A stretch of 64,000 nt of DNA from Branchinecta lynchi (GCA_023053575.1 JAKZAP010000006.1:17121280-17185279), one strand, 5' to 3'. Positions 1 to 12,205 are shown, counted from the stretch's first letter. Numbers and translations: made by a program. Notes: generated by a model from the letters alone, not told the origin.

Positions 1-114
1 TTTCGTTGACATTTTCTAATAAAAAAACAGAAAAATTATTTCAGTGTGCTCTACTATGATTGGTATTTGTTTGTATAACCTTTAGACTATGTAATTTCTT
101 AACTTCCTTTTCAG

Positions 115-237
115 TGGAAAATTGGACTTGGCCATGTCTGGTGTAGGGCTTCCTGTCCACCGAGCTGGAGGCAAACCAGCTAATGAAGGGGGAGTCATAT
201 CAGCAGCACCATTGCTAAAAGACAAGAAAACAGCAAG
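115..237 (+). CDS. PRPF40: PRPF40 exon 1 of window (N-terminal linker)
   Basis: Acceptor is TTTTCAG ending at 114 and donor is GTATAT at 238. The exon enters with one base finishing a codon, gives about 40 residues (begins GKLDLAMSGVGLPVH, ends PLLKDKKTA) and leaves two bases (AG) completed by exon 2. The KK..A motif just before WW1 fits the region preceding the WW domains in animal PRPF40 proteins. There is no domain of its own, so identity rests on the in-frame join to exon 2. An internal Met exists but the acceptor argues it is not the start. Confidence 0.75.
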
Positions 238-443
238 GTATATTATGAAGTGCTTATGTTTGTTCTAAACCCCTTCCACACTCATGTTGGATTGTTGTTA
301 GCCATCCTTCAGGTACTGATGGAGATGCAAGGCTATTTGAAACTATCCTACTTTTATACTCTAACTGCATAGCTCACTGAAACTTCTTGTGAGCTAACAT
401 ACTTTTGTGGGATTTTTGTCAAATCTGAGTACAGTACTTTGAC

Positions 444-674
444 AAGGGGCATCATAACCGGGGGGGGGGGGGGAAGCCCCCCTCCTCTCCCCTGAATGTT
501 GTTGGCCAGTCAGTAAAAGATAACAGAGTCTGCAATAACAGTCTGTTTCTCATAAAATAGTCGGTTTTTACTTAAAAGTAGTAGTATGATGCAAAAACAG
601 TTGGTAAAAATGACCAGCCAGTCGGTAAATACCTTGCCGCCCCCCTCCAAACATTTTGGCTAGTAACCCCTCTG
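444..674. mobile_element. hAT-like MITE next to exon 2
   Basis: A 231-bp insert flanked by the exact 8-bp direct repeat ACTTTGAC at 436-443 and 675-682, the duplication size typical of hAT transposons. The ends are weakly inverted (AAGGGGCATCATAACC against CAGAGGGGTTACTAGCC read from the other side), each followed inward by a G run. There is no coding capacity. It lies in the intron before exon 2, and its right target copy overlaps the likely branch-point region (GACTAATAAC). Confidence 0.5.
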
Positions 675-703
675 ACTTTGACTAATAACATGTTATCCTT
701 TAG

Positions 704-824
704 TTCTGGAAGTAAACCTGTCTGGACAGAACACAAGTCTCCGGAAGGTAAAGTTTATTTCTACAACAGTGAAACCAAAGAATCGTCATGGGAGAAACCA
801 GATGACCTTAAGACCCCAACAGAG
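704..824 (+). CDS. PRPF40: PRPF40 exon 2, WW domain 1
   Basis: Acceptor TTTAG ends at 703 and donor GTAAGT is at 825. It encodes a complete WW domain: first Trp in [10 protein letters not shown], aromatic block VYFYN, second Trp and Pro in [12 protein letters not shown]. The wording is almost that of WW1 in animal PRPF40A/B, which is the main evidence for the gene's identity. The exon enters in phase 1 and ends in phase 0. A hAT-like MITE ends only 29 bp upstream of it. Confidence 0.95.
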
Positions 825-1112
825 GTAAGTCCAAGTCTAACTACAATAGTGGCTGTAGGGCTTAGTAGGCGTAATACTAATCTGAGGTGAGATAATAATA
901 AATAAATTCATCCAGCATGTTAACTCCTCGTAATGTACAGAGTGTTTTTAGGCTAGTTATGTCTCTGTGTGTAGGGGCGTCCCTGGCCTTTCTTCATTGG
1001 GGGCGAACCTGGTAACATTTACAGGATCAATACCTGATATTTATCGAATTTATTATTTTTTAAAAACCACATCGAGCTGCCTTCAAGAAGCTACAATGTA
1101 AAAAGTTGCATA

Positions 1113-1518
1113 AGTTGCGTTTTTGAAGATACCATGGTATCTGATACGACAGTCTAAAGTCATTTTTGCAGTTATTGTGGTATCTGATACCACGGTCAAA
1201 AGGTGTTTTTGCTGTTATCGTGGTATCTGGCCAGTTATCGCGGTATCAGATATTGAGATACGACAGTCCCACCATGGTAACTAGTCGTGGTATCTGAAAA
1301 GTCATCTCACTTTCACCAAATTTTCTGAGATTGGTGAGAAAGAAGTTTACCACTTAGTGATGTAACTGGATATCTGTTTCTCTTTTGGGATGACTTTGAA
1401 AAGTTCAATTTCGGCAATAGTCGTTTTTGCAGAGCACCGTGTATCAGATACCACGATTACCGCAAAAACGACTTTAGGCCGTGGTATCAGATACCATGGT
1501 ATCTGCAAAAACGCAACT
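1113..1518. mobile_element. fold-back element 1 (GTATCAGATACCA family)
   Basis: The two ends are inverted: AGTTGCGTTTTTG at 1113 and CAAAAACGCAACT at 1506-1518, each followed inward by the self-palindromic GATACCATGGTATC. The interior repeats GTGGTATCTGATACCACG-type palindromes many times. Non-coding; a diverged inverted relative lies at about 9094-9385. Confidence 0.65.
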
Positions 1519-1918
1519 ATAGTATGTACAATATCAAGTCTAAAGAGAAACTTTAGCACGTTTTCACACTTCCCAGGGATACTCTTTCAGGGATACGCCG
1601 TATGATACTAAAAAATGCATGCTGTAGTGTACAGGGGTTAGTTAAGGTAGTAGCGTTATTTGTAGTGGGCGAGCATGGTATTGTTGGCTACTGGTCTGCA
1701 GATGTTAGTGCACCGAGTTTTTTCGAAGGCGATTCTCTGTTCGTACGTCAATAACTAGAGCACATATGTTTCGTATTTACTTACATTGGTGTTAGCACTT
1801 GTCACTAGGTCAACTATGTCGGGACTGTACCCAGCCCGAATTGTGTCTCGAGTCGAACTGACTTCCCAACTGGACAATCCGTGGTTTTATCCTGCCTTCA
1901 ACTGTCCATAGAGTGCCT

Positions 1919-2036
1919 CAACCAATAGGTTTGCTTGTCAAACGTCCTAGCAAATCTCTATCCAGTCTTTAAGGGTTCAACGAATAGGGTTGCCTGTCCA
2001 ACGTCCTAGCAAATCTCTATCCAATCTGTAAAGGCT
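1919..2036. repeat. short tandem duplication, about 60-bp period
   Basis: Two adjacent diverged units share ACGTCCTAGCAAATCTCTAT (about 1939 and 1999) and the preceding AATAGG.TTGC.TGTC. Non-coding, in the intron between exons 2 and 3. Confidence 0.7.
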
Positions 2037-2039
2037 GGG

Positions 2040-3053
2040 GACCAACGGGGCAAGTTTGTCTAGGTTCTTTTCTCCTTGATTGGGGAAAAGGTAATAATCA
2101 CTTTTCTGGCAACATCTAACTACTTTCTGTGCAAATTCTAGCTGTTAAAGTGGTTCACGCCCCTGAAATTCCAAGCCTCAAGTGCCAAGTAAATGACGTA
2201 CCCTTCTTCTAAATAGTGACAAAAAAAAAAGAAAAAGAGACGAAACTTGTTTTTCGGATCCCAAAACGTAAGTGGAGTAAGTGGAAAACATATTCGGGAA
2301 ATATGTCGGATACGACCTTATGGCTGTCCAGGGACGATATGTCAGTGAAGGCTGATTATAAGGACGGTAGTGCAATTTTTTGTTGCTGTTCAGAGAATAT
2401 TACTAAGCTCTCTCAGACCAAGAATCTACGAAATATGGATCTCCATTAGATGCAAGTCAGAAAAGAGCGTGTCTTTTCAAAGTGGATGGCTACCACTACA
2501 GGAAGAAAAACATGAAATCCTGTGTGAAAAACTGGAAGTGCTATCGGTCGCATAATATTCAGACCTTGAAAACCACTGAATGGGACTGTATATAGCAGTC
2601 TGCGAGATCCATGGGGTCATTAATTCAACTGTACGTTTCAGTCCGTCGCCTTGTCTTTAGCCGAGTTTGTCTCGGTGAAGAATTTTGCGATTTTTGCCGT
2701 TTTTCCCCTTCCGCGGTATTTGTCTGTCGAGGTTTAAACCGTCTCGTTTTGTCCTGTCGAGGCTTTTGCAGGGCGCAGTTTTTCCTTGTGCGGTTTTGAC
2801 TTGTAACCTTGACTAACATGTGTCCGTTTAAGGCTGATGCGATAAAAATAAAATGATGAAACAGTGTATGATTTCATTCCTACTTGGAATTTCCAACCGC
2901 AAGGCAACTATGATATAAAGTCACGAAAAAAGTGTTGCGGAAACTGTTTCTAGATAGGAATGCATAGTTGAAAACCTGAGATTGCTGGCTGGATAAGCCT
3001 GATGTTGCTACTTGGTTTCAGCCTATTCTTTTTACCTGTCTACTAGACGATTG
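2040..3053. other. intron sequence, weak repeats only
   Basis: No gene found. Around 2251-2275 is a remnant of the GGATCCCAAAACGTAAGTGG end seen in family B. From 2640 to 2800 there are loose repeats of TTGTC.GTCGAGG..TT. Short open frames here show no family resemblance. Confidence 0.4.
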
Positions 3054-3428
3054 CCGTATGGAAATAATTCAGGTCTTTGTATTATGGGACATTTTTCCAA
3101 TCATCAACAATTGAAAACGATCGTAAACAATTGTTTTTTACGGTTGTAAACAGTTGTTATCGATTGTAAACAGTTGTTGACGATTGTATTTTTACGATAA
3201 CCGATTGTTTCGAATCGTAATTTTACGATTCCATCGCAATTTTACGATTCAATCGCAATTTTACGATTCAGTCTTAAAAATAGAATCGTTAACAACTGTT
3301 TACAATTGCAGACAATTGGAAACAACTGTTTACAATCGTAAACAACTGTTTACAATCGTAAAAAAACCCAATTGTTTACGATTGGAAAAATGTACCATAA
3401 TATAGTGACTTGAATTATTTCCATACGG
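3054..3428. mobile_element. fold-back MITE with perfect 18-bp inverted ends
   Basis: CCGTATGGAAATAATTCA at 3054-3071 is perfectly inverted at 3411-3428, and similarity continues to about 49 bp with a few mismatches. The inner sequence is built of AACAACTGTTTACAATCGTA-like pieces, forward on one arm and reverse on the other, so almost the whole 375 bp can fold into one hairpin. Non-coding, lying just upstream of exon 3. No clear target duplication was seen. Confidence 0.8.
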
Positions 3429-3500
3429 GTTGTATTTGTCCGGCTTTGTCTATTTTACCACTGGTTTTAGTAGAAATAATAACTATCCAACGTCTTTTAG

Positions 3501-4529
<1,029 letters not shown>

Positions 4530-5097
4530 CTTGTCCCTGAATTTTATCCTCAAAACTTCTAGTTTTTATGATTTCAGGGAGTCTCTTGGAACGTACAGGT
4601 TATTGCAAACTGAGGTGTGGCCTAGATATGTGAAATTTCCGTCCTTGGTTGCGAAAAAATTCATCACACTGTGACTGTGAGGCGATAAATTGGGTGATAG
4701 AGAAATACGTATTTCAGATGATGCTTATTGCCCGTTTTACAAATATGTAAAGTATCTTCTGAGGATTCCACCTTGGACAAGTAATAGTAGATTGTCTTCA
4801 AAGTATGGAGTAGCAAGACCTCTTTCTGTTATTCGGGAAAGACGAGAGCGGTTTATGTGCAGCCTTAATGCAGTTCAGCAGATGCTTTACTCAGTGTAAA
4901 TTCTGTCAGTGTGTGTGGTTTTCTTTTTAAGTTTCGTGTGTTCTTTCCGTAATTTTTGTTGACAGTATTTTCTTTCATTTCTTTCTTTCTTGTTTTTTTT
5001 TCTTCTTCCTCATTTAATTACTCCGTCTTTTTGTGCGTATGCGCATTATGATGGGCAATAAATCTATTATTATTATTATTATTATTGTTATCTCGGC
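4530..5097 (+). pseudogene. LINE 3' end fragment
   Basis: The open frame 4690-4899 reads as the C-terminus of a non-LTR retrotransposon ORF2: FYKYVKYLLRIPPWTSNSRL followed by KYGVARPL and RERRERF, a pattern I associate with LINE ORF2 ends. It is followed by a T-rich 3' UTR, an AATAAA at about 5058 and a (TTA)n tail to 5096, the usual LINE 3' structure. Strongly 5' truncated; the upstream limit is uncertain. Confidence 0.55.
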
Positions 5098-5193
5098 TAT
5101 GTAATGAGTCGTTAAGAGATTGTGAAGTTGAGAAATATGTCGTTGGAGCTACTCTACTTTCAACCAAGAATGGTAATTTTGCCACTTTTTCAG

Positions 5194-5588
5194 ACCCGAT
5201 AAACCTGCTCCAGTTCCAAATGGTGTAAGCGAGAAGGACAACAAATCAAGTCCTCAACCCTTGAGCCCAGTTCCAGGAATCGGAGTACCTCCGTTGCTCA
5301 ATGTTCCTCCTAGACCTAGAATGCTACCGCCCCCTGGTTTCCCACCAGTTGGCTTTCCCTCAGGATTGCCAGGTCACCCGATGATGCCGGGCATGCCACC
5401 TACCGGTCTTCCTCCTCCCGGTTTGCCAGGAATGCCAGTTCTTCCTGGCATGCCAATGATGCCGCTTTTACCGCCTGTGATGCCACCTGTCGCCGCTGGG
5501 AAACCGACTTTGATCAAAGATGCCTCTAGTAGTGCGTTGGATCAAGCCATGGCGGCCACGCTTGCTGCTATAGACGTACCTATTAAAC
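5194..5588 (+). CDS. PRPF40: PRPF40 exon 4, Pro/Gly/Met-rich linker
   Basis: Acceptor TTTTTCAG ends at 5193 and donor GTATGT is at 5589. It encodes about 131 residues, mostly low-complexity repeats of P, G, M, L (for example GMPPTGLPPPGLPGMP), ending in a Ser/Ala stretch SSSALDQAMAATLAAIDVP. In vertebrate PRPF40A the region between WW2 and FF1 is Ala/Ser/Thr-rich and the Pro/Met-rich part lies before WW1, so a Pro-rich block here is a lineage difference. It probably is a flexible spacer and a possible ligand for WW or SH3 domains. Phase 2 in, one base (C) carried to exon 5. Confidence 0.85.
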
Positions 5589-6110
5589 GTATGTACAAAG
5601 TTCGGCACTTTATTCTTTTATCTTGCGTAAGTCTCGCGGAACTTGGCTAGTTTTGTGAGCCCCCCCCCCCCCCCTCACTTGTTCAACTAGGGCAGTAAGG
5701 TAAAAATTCTACTGGTTAAAACTTTACCTGTAGAAGATACAAAATCAATAAAGGCAGTCCACAGAAATCGCTCGGTTCCAGAGAATCGAAGGTCGTTGAG
5801 CTAAGAACCGATAGATAGAACTACCGTCTTCAGCTATCCTGTTGTGTGAGAGGGTATAGCTCATGTACAATGTGCTATGATATGATGCGTCTAATATTTC
5901 CTAACACTAAAACTTCGGATGGGCAATGGCTAATACATAAATAGAAATAAGTAAATCCATTGAGAAAAAGTTCAGTGATATATTGCAGTGCATGATAATC
6001 CGTAGGCAGGGTTGTCGCAGAGGGTGGGGGGGGGGGGGGGGGGTGAGGGGTGTAGCCCCTCACCCCCAACTTTTTGAGGTTTAAAGATTTCAGCCGGATG
6101 CCCAAATTTT
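5589..6110. other. intron sequence with C and G homopolymers
   Basis: Holds a C run at about 5660-5674 and a G run at about 6026-6042 followed by GAGGGGTGTAGCCCCTC, a short hairpin. No gene seen. Confidence 0.4.
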
Positions 6111-6114
6111 ACTA

Positions 6115-6715
6115 AAATTATTTGTTAATTTGTCGATACCAGAACTATTTGGTATATTTACGGGGAATCCCAAATAGACTATCGGTACAAACCTGTTCGG
6201 TATAACGATCGGGATTCATTGTAATTACCAGGAATCGGTATAGCTATCACGAATTCGGTGAGTGAATTTACTGAAATTATTCGGCAATTTTTCGATATCA
6301 GAACCATTAGGTATATAGAATTAGGTGCACAGAACTATTAGGTATATCGGTAGTTACACAGAATCCCGAATAGGCCGTCCGTCCAAAATTGTTGGGTATC
6401 ATGACTGGGATTCGGCAATTTAGTCGGTATAATTGTCATGATGTGTTAGTTGCCACGGATCCCGACTTTCGTTCCAGTTTCGACGAAATCGTTCCGAATC
6501 CGAATGTTATTCGGTAGATTTCGAAATGGAAACTTTACCACAGTAGTTACACCACGAATCTCGACTTTCGTTTCAGTTTCGACGAAATTATACCGAATCC
6601 GAATATTATTCGTTAGTTTCTCGATACCAAAACAATTCGGTATAATAATCGGGATTCGGTAGCGATACTGAGTCCCGAATAAGCTATCGGTCCAAATTTA
6701 ATCGGTATAATACTT
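6115..6715. repeat. degenerate tandem repeat, TCGGTATAA/GGGATTCGG words
   Basis: Three to four diverged units of roughly 160 bp recur, each with AAATTATT..(G)CAATTT.TCGATA.CA.AAC.ATT.GGTATA, then AATCCCGAATAG.C..TCGGTCCAAA. Non-coding. Confidence 0.6.
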
Positions 6716-6719
6716 TATA

Positions 6720-6905
6720 TGACTAAGTCCAAAATACGCCAGTGATCCTTAGGAAGAACGAGAAAACGTCGAACTAACGACTCAAACTGCACAACTCAAA
6801 TCGTCAACCAATCACGACGATCGTTGGGGACAGCTGTGGTGCCGCTTCCGACTCTTCCGCAGATACACGGCGATTTTTCATCGCCAAAGGAGTGTTAGTC
6901 ATCAA
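6720..6905 (+). repeat. remnant of repeat H
   Basis: Matches the H repeat at about 40090-40245: AACGACTCAAACT.., CAATCACG.CGATC.TTGGG, TGTG..(A/G)CCGCTTC.G.CTCTTCCGC, then GTTAGTCATCAA.AGTAT. Only this part of H is present. Confidence 0.55.
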
Positions 6906-7754
6906 GAGTATATGGTATTTCATGCTCCCCTTTAATGTTAAACTTTTTACTTATTCTTTTTTATCCAGTAATTTAAAACCAAAGCTGGAATTCCCAGTTT
7001 CTGCGACCCCCCCCCCCCAACGAAAATGCACTTGTGACGCCGCTGTGCGTAGGTGTATAGATCCAGGTGGTAAGGGCGGGAGAGCTGCTGTTATTGGTCT
7101 GTTACATTTACAGTCCATACTTATTCGCCATTGTATAGATACAGAGCAATCCTAACATTCGTACGTCATACATCATACGATACCAAACAAAAGAAAAAAG
7201 ATAGGTTCTACAGGAGTATAGCTTGTTCTAAGCGCGGACGTTGTTCGTGGAGCTTCTCATCTGTCTTTTGTGAAATTGGAATGTCCGAAGCGGCCATTTA
7301 TGAGGTTGGAATGCTCGAGTTGGCTGTCAACTACTGGTTATGAAATGGGAACATGCAGTTGGCTGTTGCATACGTAAAATTCTTGGAGCATGGCAGCATT
7401 ACCGCGGAATACTGGGCTAGAAGATTTGGAGAAAACGGTCTAAATTGATGCTTTATTGATCAGCAAAAAAACTCCCGTTCCTATATAGGTCGGTGTGTGC
7501 CCTGACTACGAGGAAAGTGTCTCAAGGGTTTATTTTTAATCGGTGATACACTGAGTGGATCCCTTGCCCCCACTAGTTAACCCAATTTCCCGGAACTAAT
7601 ATTATGAGACAGGTAACTCGGAAACGTTATTTCGAAACTTAACGTACGAATTCTGGTTGTTTTTTCACGAGATGTTCATAAAGGTAATGAAGCGTTCCAG
7701 AATAATCAACAAAGACCACAGTACCACGAAAAACCCACGAGTCAATAGTATCGT
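6906..7754. other. intron sequence, nothing recognised
   Basis: A C run at about 7008-7018 and scattered short open frames, none resembling a known protein. Confidence 0.4.
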
Positions 7755-8790
7755 TTTTATGGCGCTCAAGTGCCACATACTGATCGCTTTTCGGTCTGTC
7801 GCTCGGTCAGACCACTGTTCTCGAGTTAGGGTACTTGCAGAAGGGCTAGGATGATGAAACTTGGCAGGCAAATTAGGGACCCGAGCGAACTAACCTGGAA
7901 ATAGTCACTTCCCCGATCTGAGCACCGTAGGGGGACTCTAGGGAGGGAGAATCCGGAATATTGACGTATTTATAACTTTTGATTGGGGAATCGGATCTTA
8001 ATGAAACTTGATATTTGGAAAGACCTCGTGTCTCAGAAATCACACATCCGAGTCCGGAATGGATCAAGTCCGGATTTTAACTTTCGAACGGGTAATCAGA
8101 TCTCAATGAAACTTGATGTATAGAAAGACCTCATTTCTCAGACATTCCAGTTAAAATCCGGACTGGATCTGGTGACTTTGGGGGGAGTTGGAGGAGGGGG
8201 GCCGGAAATCGTGTGATATGTTCAGAGTGGACGGATCGGGATGAAACTTGGTGGGAAGAAGAAGCACAAGCCCTAGATACATAGTTGACAAGACCGGATC
8301 TGATCCGAGCACTGTGGGGGGGGGGGGGGGGAGTTGTAGGGAGTGTTCCGGAATTCCCGTGATCCCCACTTACGATGCTTACACATGTACTTGGGGTATC
8401 TTGAGGTATGTCCACCTTTTGAAGGGGTGATCAGAACTTAAAGAAACTTGATAATCGGAAATAACTCATGTCTCAGATATCCCATTTCAATGTGCGGACA
8501 TCGATGTGGGGGAGTCCGGGGGGGGGGATTTTATGACACGCTTAGAGTGTAGCGATTGGGATGACACTTGGTGGGAAGAACAAGCGTAAGCAACTAGATA
8601 CATCAGTGATAGAACTGGACCAGATTCGGTCACTCGGGGGGGAGTTGGAGGGCAGTCCCGAATTTCTGTGAACACGATTTAAGGTACTTCCAGATGTGCT
8701 AGGACAGTGAAACTTGGCTTGAACATTAGAGACTTCACAAGATTGGCTTTAAATGTGTCACTTCCAAGATCCGACCATCCCTTAAAGTAC
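7755..8790 (-). mobile_element. family A element 1 (diverged, minus orientation)
   Basis: Begins with the terminal palindrome-like CTCAAGTGCC..AT and a degenerate GACN microsatellite (CGGTCTGTCGCTCGGTCAG), then repeats the family phrases GATGAAACTTGG.. , CGGATC.., GGGGGAGT.GAGGGAGGG and TATAACTTTTGA several times with several G runs. Non-coding; proline/serine-rich open frames here are a by-product of the repeat. Confidence 0.65.
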
Positions 8791-8799
8791 CCATCTTAA

Positions 8800-9020
8800 C
8801 TGCAAAGTACAAAAAATACTTTTAAGCAAAATCTACATTTTCATGATCACCACGAGCCCATGAATATTTTTGCCTCAAGGGTTTTGCTTAGAAATGGATT
8901 TCTAGCACCTTCAAAGTGCGCATCTTAACCGAAAAACGATACATTCTCGTGATTTCAAAGGGTCCATCGTCATTCTTATTTCAAGGGTTTTGCTTACAAA
9001 TGATCACACAAACCCACGAA
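8800..9020. repeat. family C repeat, copy 1
   Basis: Contains CATTTTCATGATCACCACGAGCCCATGA, split by CAAGGGTTTTGCTTA words that recur twice. Related phrases on the other strand occur at 25720-26110. Confidence 0.4.
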
Positions 9021-9093
9021 TTGGCGAATTCCTACTTTCATCCTTTTACTAAGCCTTGCAAGTGACATATGGGCTTCTAGCTGTTCTTTCATA

Positions 9094-9385
9094 TACCGTG
9101 GTAACTGGTTCTACGTTTTGACGTTTTTGCGGTTACTGTGGTATCTGATAGTACGGTTGCTTTGCAAAAACGACAGTTGCCGAATTTGCGCTTTTAGAAG
9201 TCACCCGAAAAGAAATACTTATATCCGATCAGATCACTAGTGCCAAACTTCACTAATTTGACCAAAACCTAGCCTCTTGTTGTGCCGTTGGCGATGATGA
9301 AAGTGAGATGACTTTTTCAGATACCACGGTTAGTTCCTACGGTCGGGACCGTGGTATTGAATATCAAATACCGGGTTTTGCGTTA
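9094..9385. mobile_element. fold-back element 1, inverted diverged copy
   Basis: Shares GATGACTTTTTCAGATACCACG and AAAGTGAG with the element at 1113-1518, in opposite orientation, and again has GTGGTATCTGATA near one arm and GACCGTGGTATTG near the other. Truncated or more diverged. Confidence 0.55.
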
Positions 9386-9940
9386 ATAACCTCCGTGAAA
9401 CAAATATATTGTCTCTGGGGAGAGCGGGAATCCTGGACCGAGTCGATAAGCGGCAACAAAAAAATCGCTAATGCAATTTTTCGAATTTTCGAAAAACGGT
9501 AGGCTACTTCTGAACCATTTAATCGGAAAAAGATCATTTCTAGTAAGAGTTGTGCTTTAAAGCTTAATTGAAATGGCTCATCAAGCTCACATTCCGTCAA
9601 TGCCATGTAGTATGATAGCTGCATGTTAAACCCGGAAGCCCCCATAGAAGTTAATTGTTTAGTCCCTGCTTACATTTTCACCTATTTAGCAGTGAAAGTT
9701 AAGTAGACAATGTGTCTGATTCCTCGGAACCGTGGCGCCGAGAATGTGATTATGTAAAGGGAACTTTCTACTTCACCCCAAATTGGTGCTTATTAGTGAG
9801 AAATAACCTTTTGGAATTGGTTTCAGCTGTACCGTCGCGAAGCTGACAAAATCCGTCGAAAGTTGTCATGACTTCGAAAATCGCATTTGTAATGACGTAA
9901 AGTATCCAGAGTTGTTATTTCTGTTTTTTTTTTTTTTCAG
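9386..9940. other. intron sequence before exon 5
   Basis: Nothing recognised apart from the T-rich tract and CAG acceptor of exon 5 at its end. Confidence 0.4.
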
Positions 9941-10053
9941 CTGTACAGCCTCAAACCGAGAAGACTCCTTCAAAACAACCCCCTCTGAAGCAGTATGTTT
10001 TCAAAGACAAGAAAGAAATGGCTGAAGGCTTCAAAGATTTTCTCAGAGAAAAG
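9941..10053 (+). CDS. PRPF40: PRPF40 exon 5, start of FF1
   Basis: The acceptor is a long T tract ending TTTCAG at 9940 and donor GTATTT is at 10054. After a short Pro/Gln linker it reads YVFKDKKEMAEGFKDFLREK, the first helix of FF domain 1 (family pattern: aromatic, K/E-rich, F..LL.EK). It joins directly in phase 0 to NVPSNASW in exon 6, as in other PRPF40 proteins. Confidence 0.92.
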
Positions 10054-10499
10054 GTATTTAAATAGTTTGAAGGCCATAGTCGTTGTTCATGCTCACAGCC
10101 CAAGATGACAGGCTAATGAGAGTGACGCACTTATAAAGGAGGTTTTGGCATGAAATGGGGATTGTTGCAGGTTACTCCTTCTAGCTAGAGCCTGAAGGGG
10201 ATCCTTGCTGAGAAGGGCCGAAATATTGCTGGAATAAATCTGAGCCGACGTATCCGATTAACGCTATCAACCATGCACTGGGGTTTTCGACAGTGTTTCA
10301 CTCGGTATTGACTAATTTTAGCAGATTTTCGACGGCCCCCGAAGTTTTCATGACGTCATGAAAGAAATAGGGAAATTCGATTAAATTAATGCTGCAGAAT
10401 ATATATTTGTATCTATATTATGTAGAGCTGAGCGGCCAGCGAGGCGCTGGACGCATTTACACTTATAAACTGTTCTAGGGGTAAGGACTATCAGTTCCG

Positions 10500-10790
10500 T
10501 TAATAAATGGAAAATATACTTTTCTTGTGACGTCACGATCCGTAGATAATCGGCTAAAGTTTAGTAAACACCTTTCGCCCAGATCCGCATGCACTGTCAG
10601 AAGTTTCATAACAGACAACACACGGATGCGTGGTTTCAACAGACAGTTCGTAACAGACAACACTTGGGATGTTACCTGTTGTGTTTGAAAACGTTATGCA
10701 TGAAATGAACTTCAGAACAAGCATTGCCACGAGGAGCCAAAAAAGTATCTGCTAACTTTTTTGTTTGTCGTCGTGTTTTCGGAAAATTCA
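10500..10790. repeat. ACAGACAACAC repeat, copy 1
   Basis: Shares with 16620-16920 the order AGTTTCAT.AC A..ACAAC, GATGCG..GTTTCAACAGA, GGATGTTA, AAACGTTATG.AT, AACA..ATTGC and GAGCCAAAAA. Non-coding and diverged. Confidence 0.5.
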
Positions 10791-11284
10791 GAAGATGCTT
10801 TTTCGGCTATTATCTTGCTACCATTTCTGCGATAAACCCACACCATTAAAGTAAGATCTAAAGCCGTCTGTCGCGCGATTAGTAGTTGACCGCTTGCTGG
10901 TTCAGTTCAGTTTATATGTTGTTAAATGCCTGAAGGAAGTCCGGAAAACATCCGAATTGGCTGGATATTCGACTACCCGCCGGCTGGAGGCTTGTCAACT
11001 ATCCGAAAATATCGTTAGTGACAGGAGCCTTGTCCTTTTCCAATTGCCGGCCACACGAAGACGCCTTAGGTTTCTTATTTGATGGATCTAATCAATCATT
11101 CAATACTTTAAAAACAAGGGCAAAAATATAATAAAAGAAGGTATACATTCCGATGACAGTTACCTCAAGGGGAAGGTGTGAACTGCAGGGGCGTCACTAT
11201 GGGGGGGGCGAGGGGGGGACTCCCCCCCCCCCTAAAGGTCCTCAGAAAGTACTTTTGTCGGGCGAAGCCCGGCGAAAGTTCACT

Positions 11285-12205
11285 TGTTTGTCGGCGCGAA
11301 GCGCCGGCAAACACAGACAAAATAATATTTTTTATGCTTTTTATCAGGCATCGGTCGATTCGTCGGCACATCGGATGTTTTTATATGCAAGAAATAAAAT
11401 CCTGCAAACGTTTGTCCGGCAAAACACTGAAGAAATCAAATTCTGCATGCTTTTGTCGTTCCTCGGTATTCTCGTCGGCACATCGGGTTCTTTTTATACA
11501 GAAGGAATCCAGAAGAAATAAAAACAAATTAAGTTTTTGTCGGGTGTCGGTCGACTCGTCGGCACATCGGGTTCTTTTATACGCAAGAAATGAAATCCTG
11601 CAAACATTTGTCAGGCAAAGCACTGGAGAAATCGAATTCTGCAGGCTTTTGTCGTGCCTCGGTTCATCGGCACATCGGGTTCTTTTTATACATAAGAAAT
11701 CCAGAAGAAATATTTTTGTATGCTTTTGTCGGGCGTCGGTCAACTCGTCGGCATATCGGGTTCTACTTATACGTAAGAAATCAAATTTTGCAAACTTTGT
11801 CGGGCGCACCCAGGAAGTTTAAGTTTCATTGGCACAAGGGGTTATTTTTACACGTATGAATCAAGTTCTGTACAGTCTAGTCGAGCAAAACACAGAACAA
11901 ATCAAATGCTCGATGGTTTTCTCGGGCGTCGGTATTCTCGTCGGCACATCGGGTTCTTTTTACAAAAAAAAAAAAAAATCAAATTGTGTAACTTTTTTAT
12001 CGGGCGCATGCCGAAAGTTCAAGTCTCGTCGGTACATCGGCTTCTATATACGCGTAAAAAATAAAGTTCTTTACAATCTTGTCGGGCAAAACACAGAAGA
12101 AATCGAATTGTGAATGCTTTTGTCGGGCGTCGATGTTCTTGTCCGCACACCGGGTCTTTTATACGTAAGAAATCAAATTATGCAAACATTTGTCGGTCGC
12201 AAATT
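11285..12205. repeat. minisatellite block 1 of the hAT-like element
   Basis: About eight diverged units of 85-110 bp, each with TCGTCGGCACATCGGGTTCT, then TTTATACGCAAGAAAT.AAAT and a TTTGTCGG(G) segment. Part of the same array occurs in reverse at 21475-21665. Confidence 0.8.

Noticed and set aside
6007..7020. Possible hAT element between two G/C runs with GTCGCAGA words
   Set aside because: The shared words lie on opposite sides of the homopolymers and no 8-bp direct repeat flanks them.
11056..11080. Similarity of CGAAGACGCCTTAGGTTTC to the sequence before exon 6 (about 14178)
   Set aside because: Only about 20 bases are alike and no exon follows at the first place; too short to call a duplication.
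11178..11822. 214-codon open frame on the + strand and a 142-codon one on the minus strand
   Set aside because: Both lie in the minisatellite of the hAT-like element and repeat the same peptide words; open frames follow from the unit length and composition.
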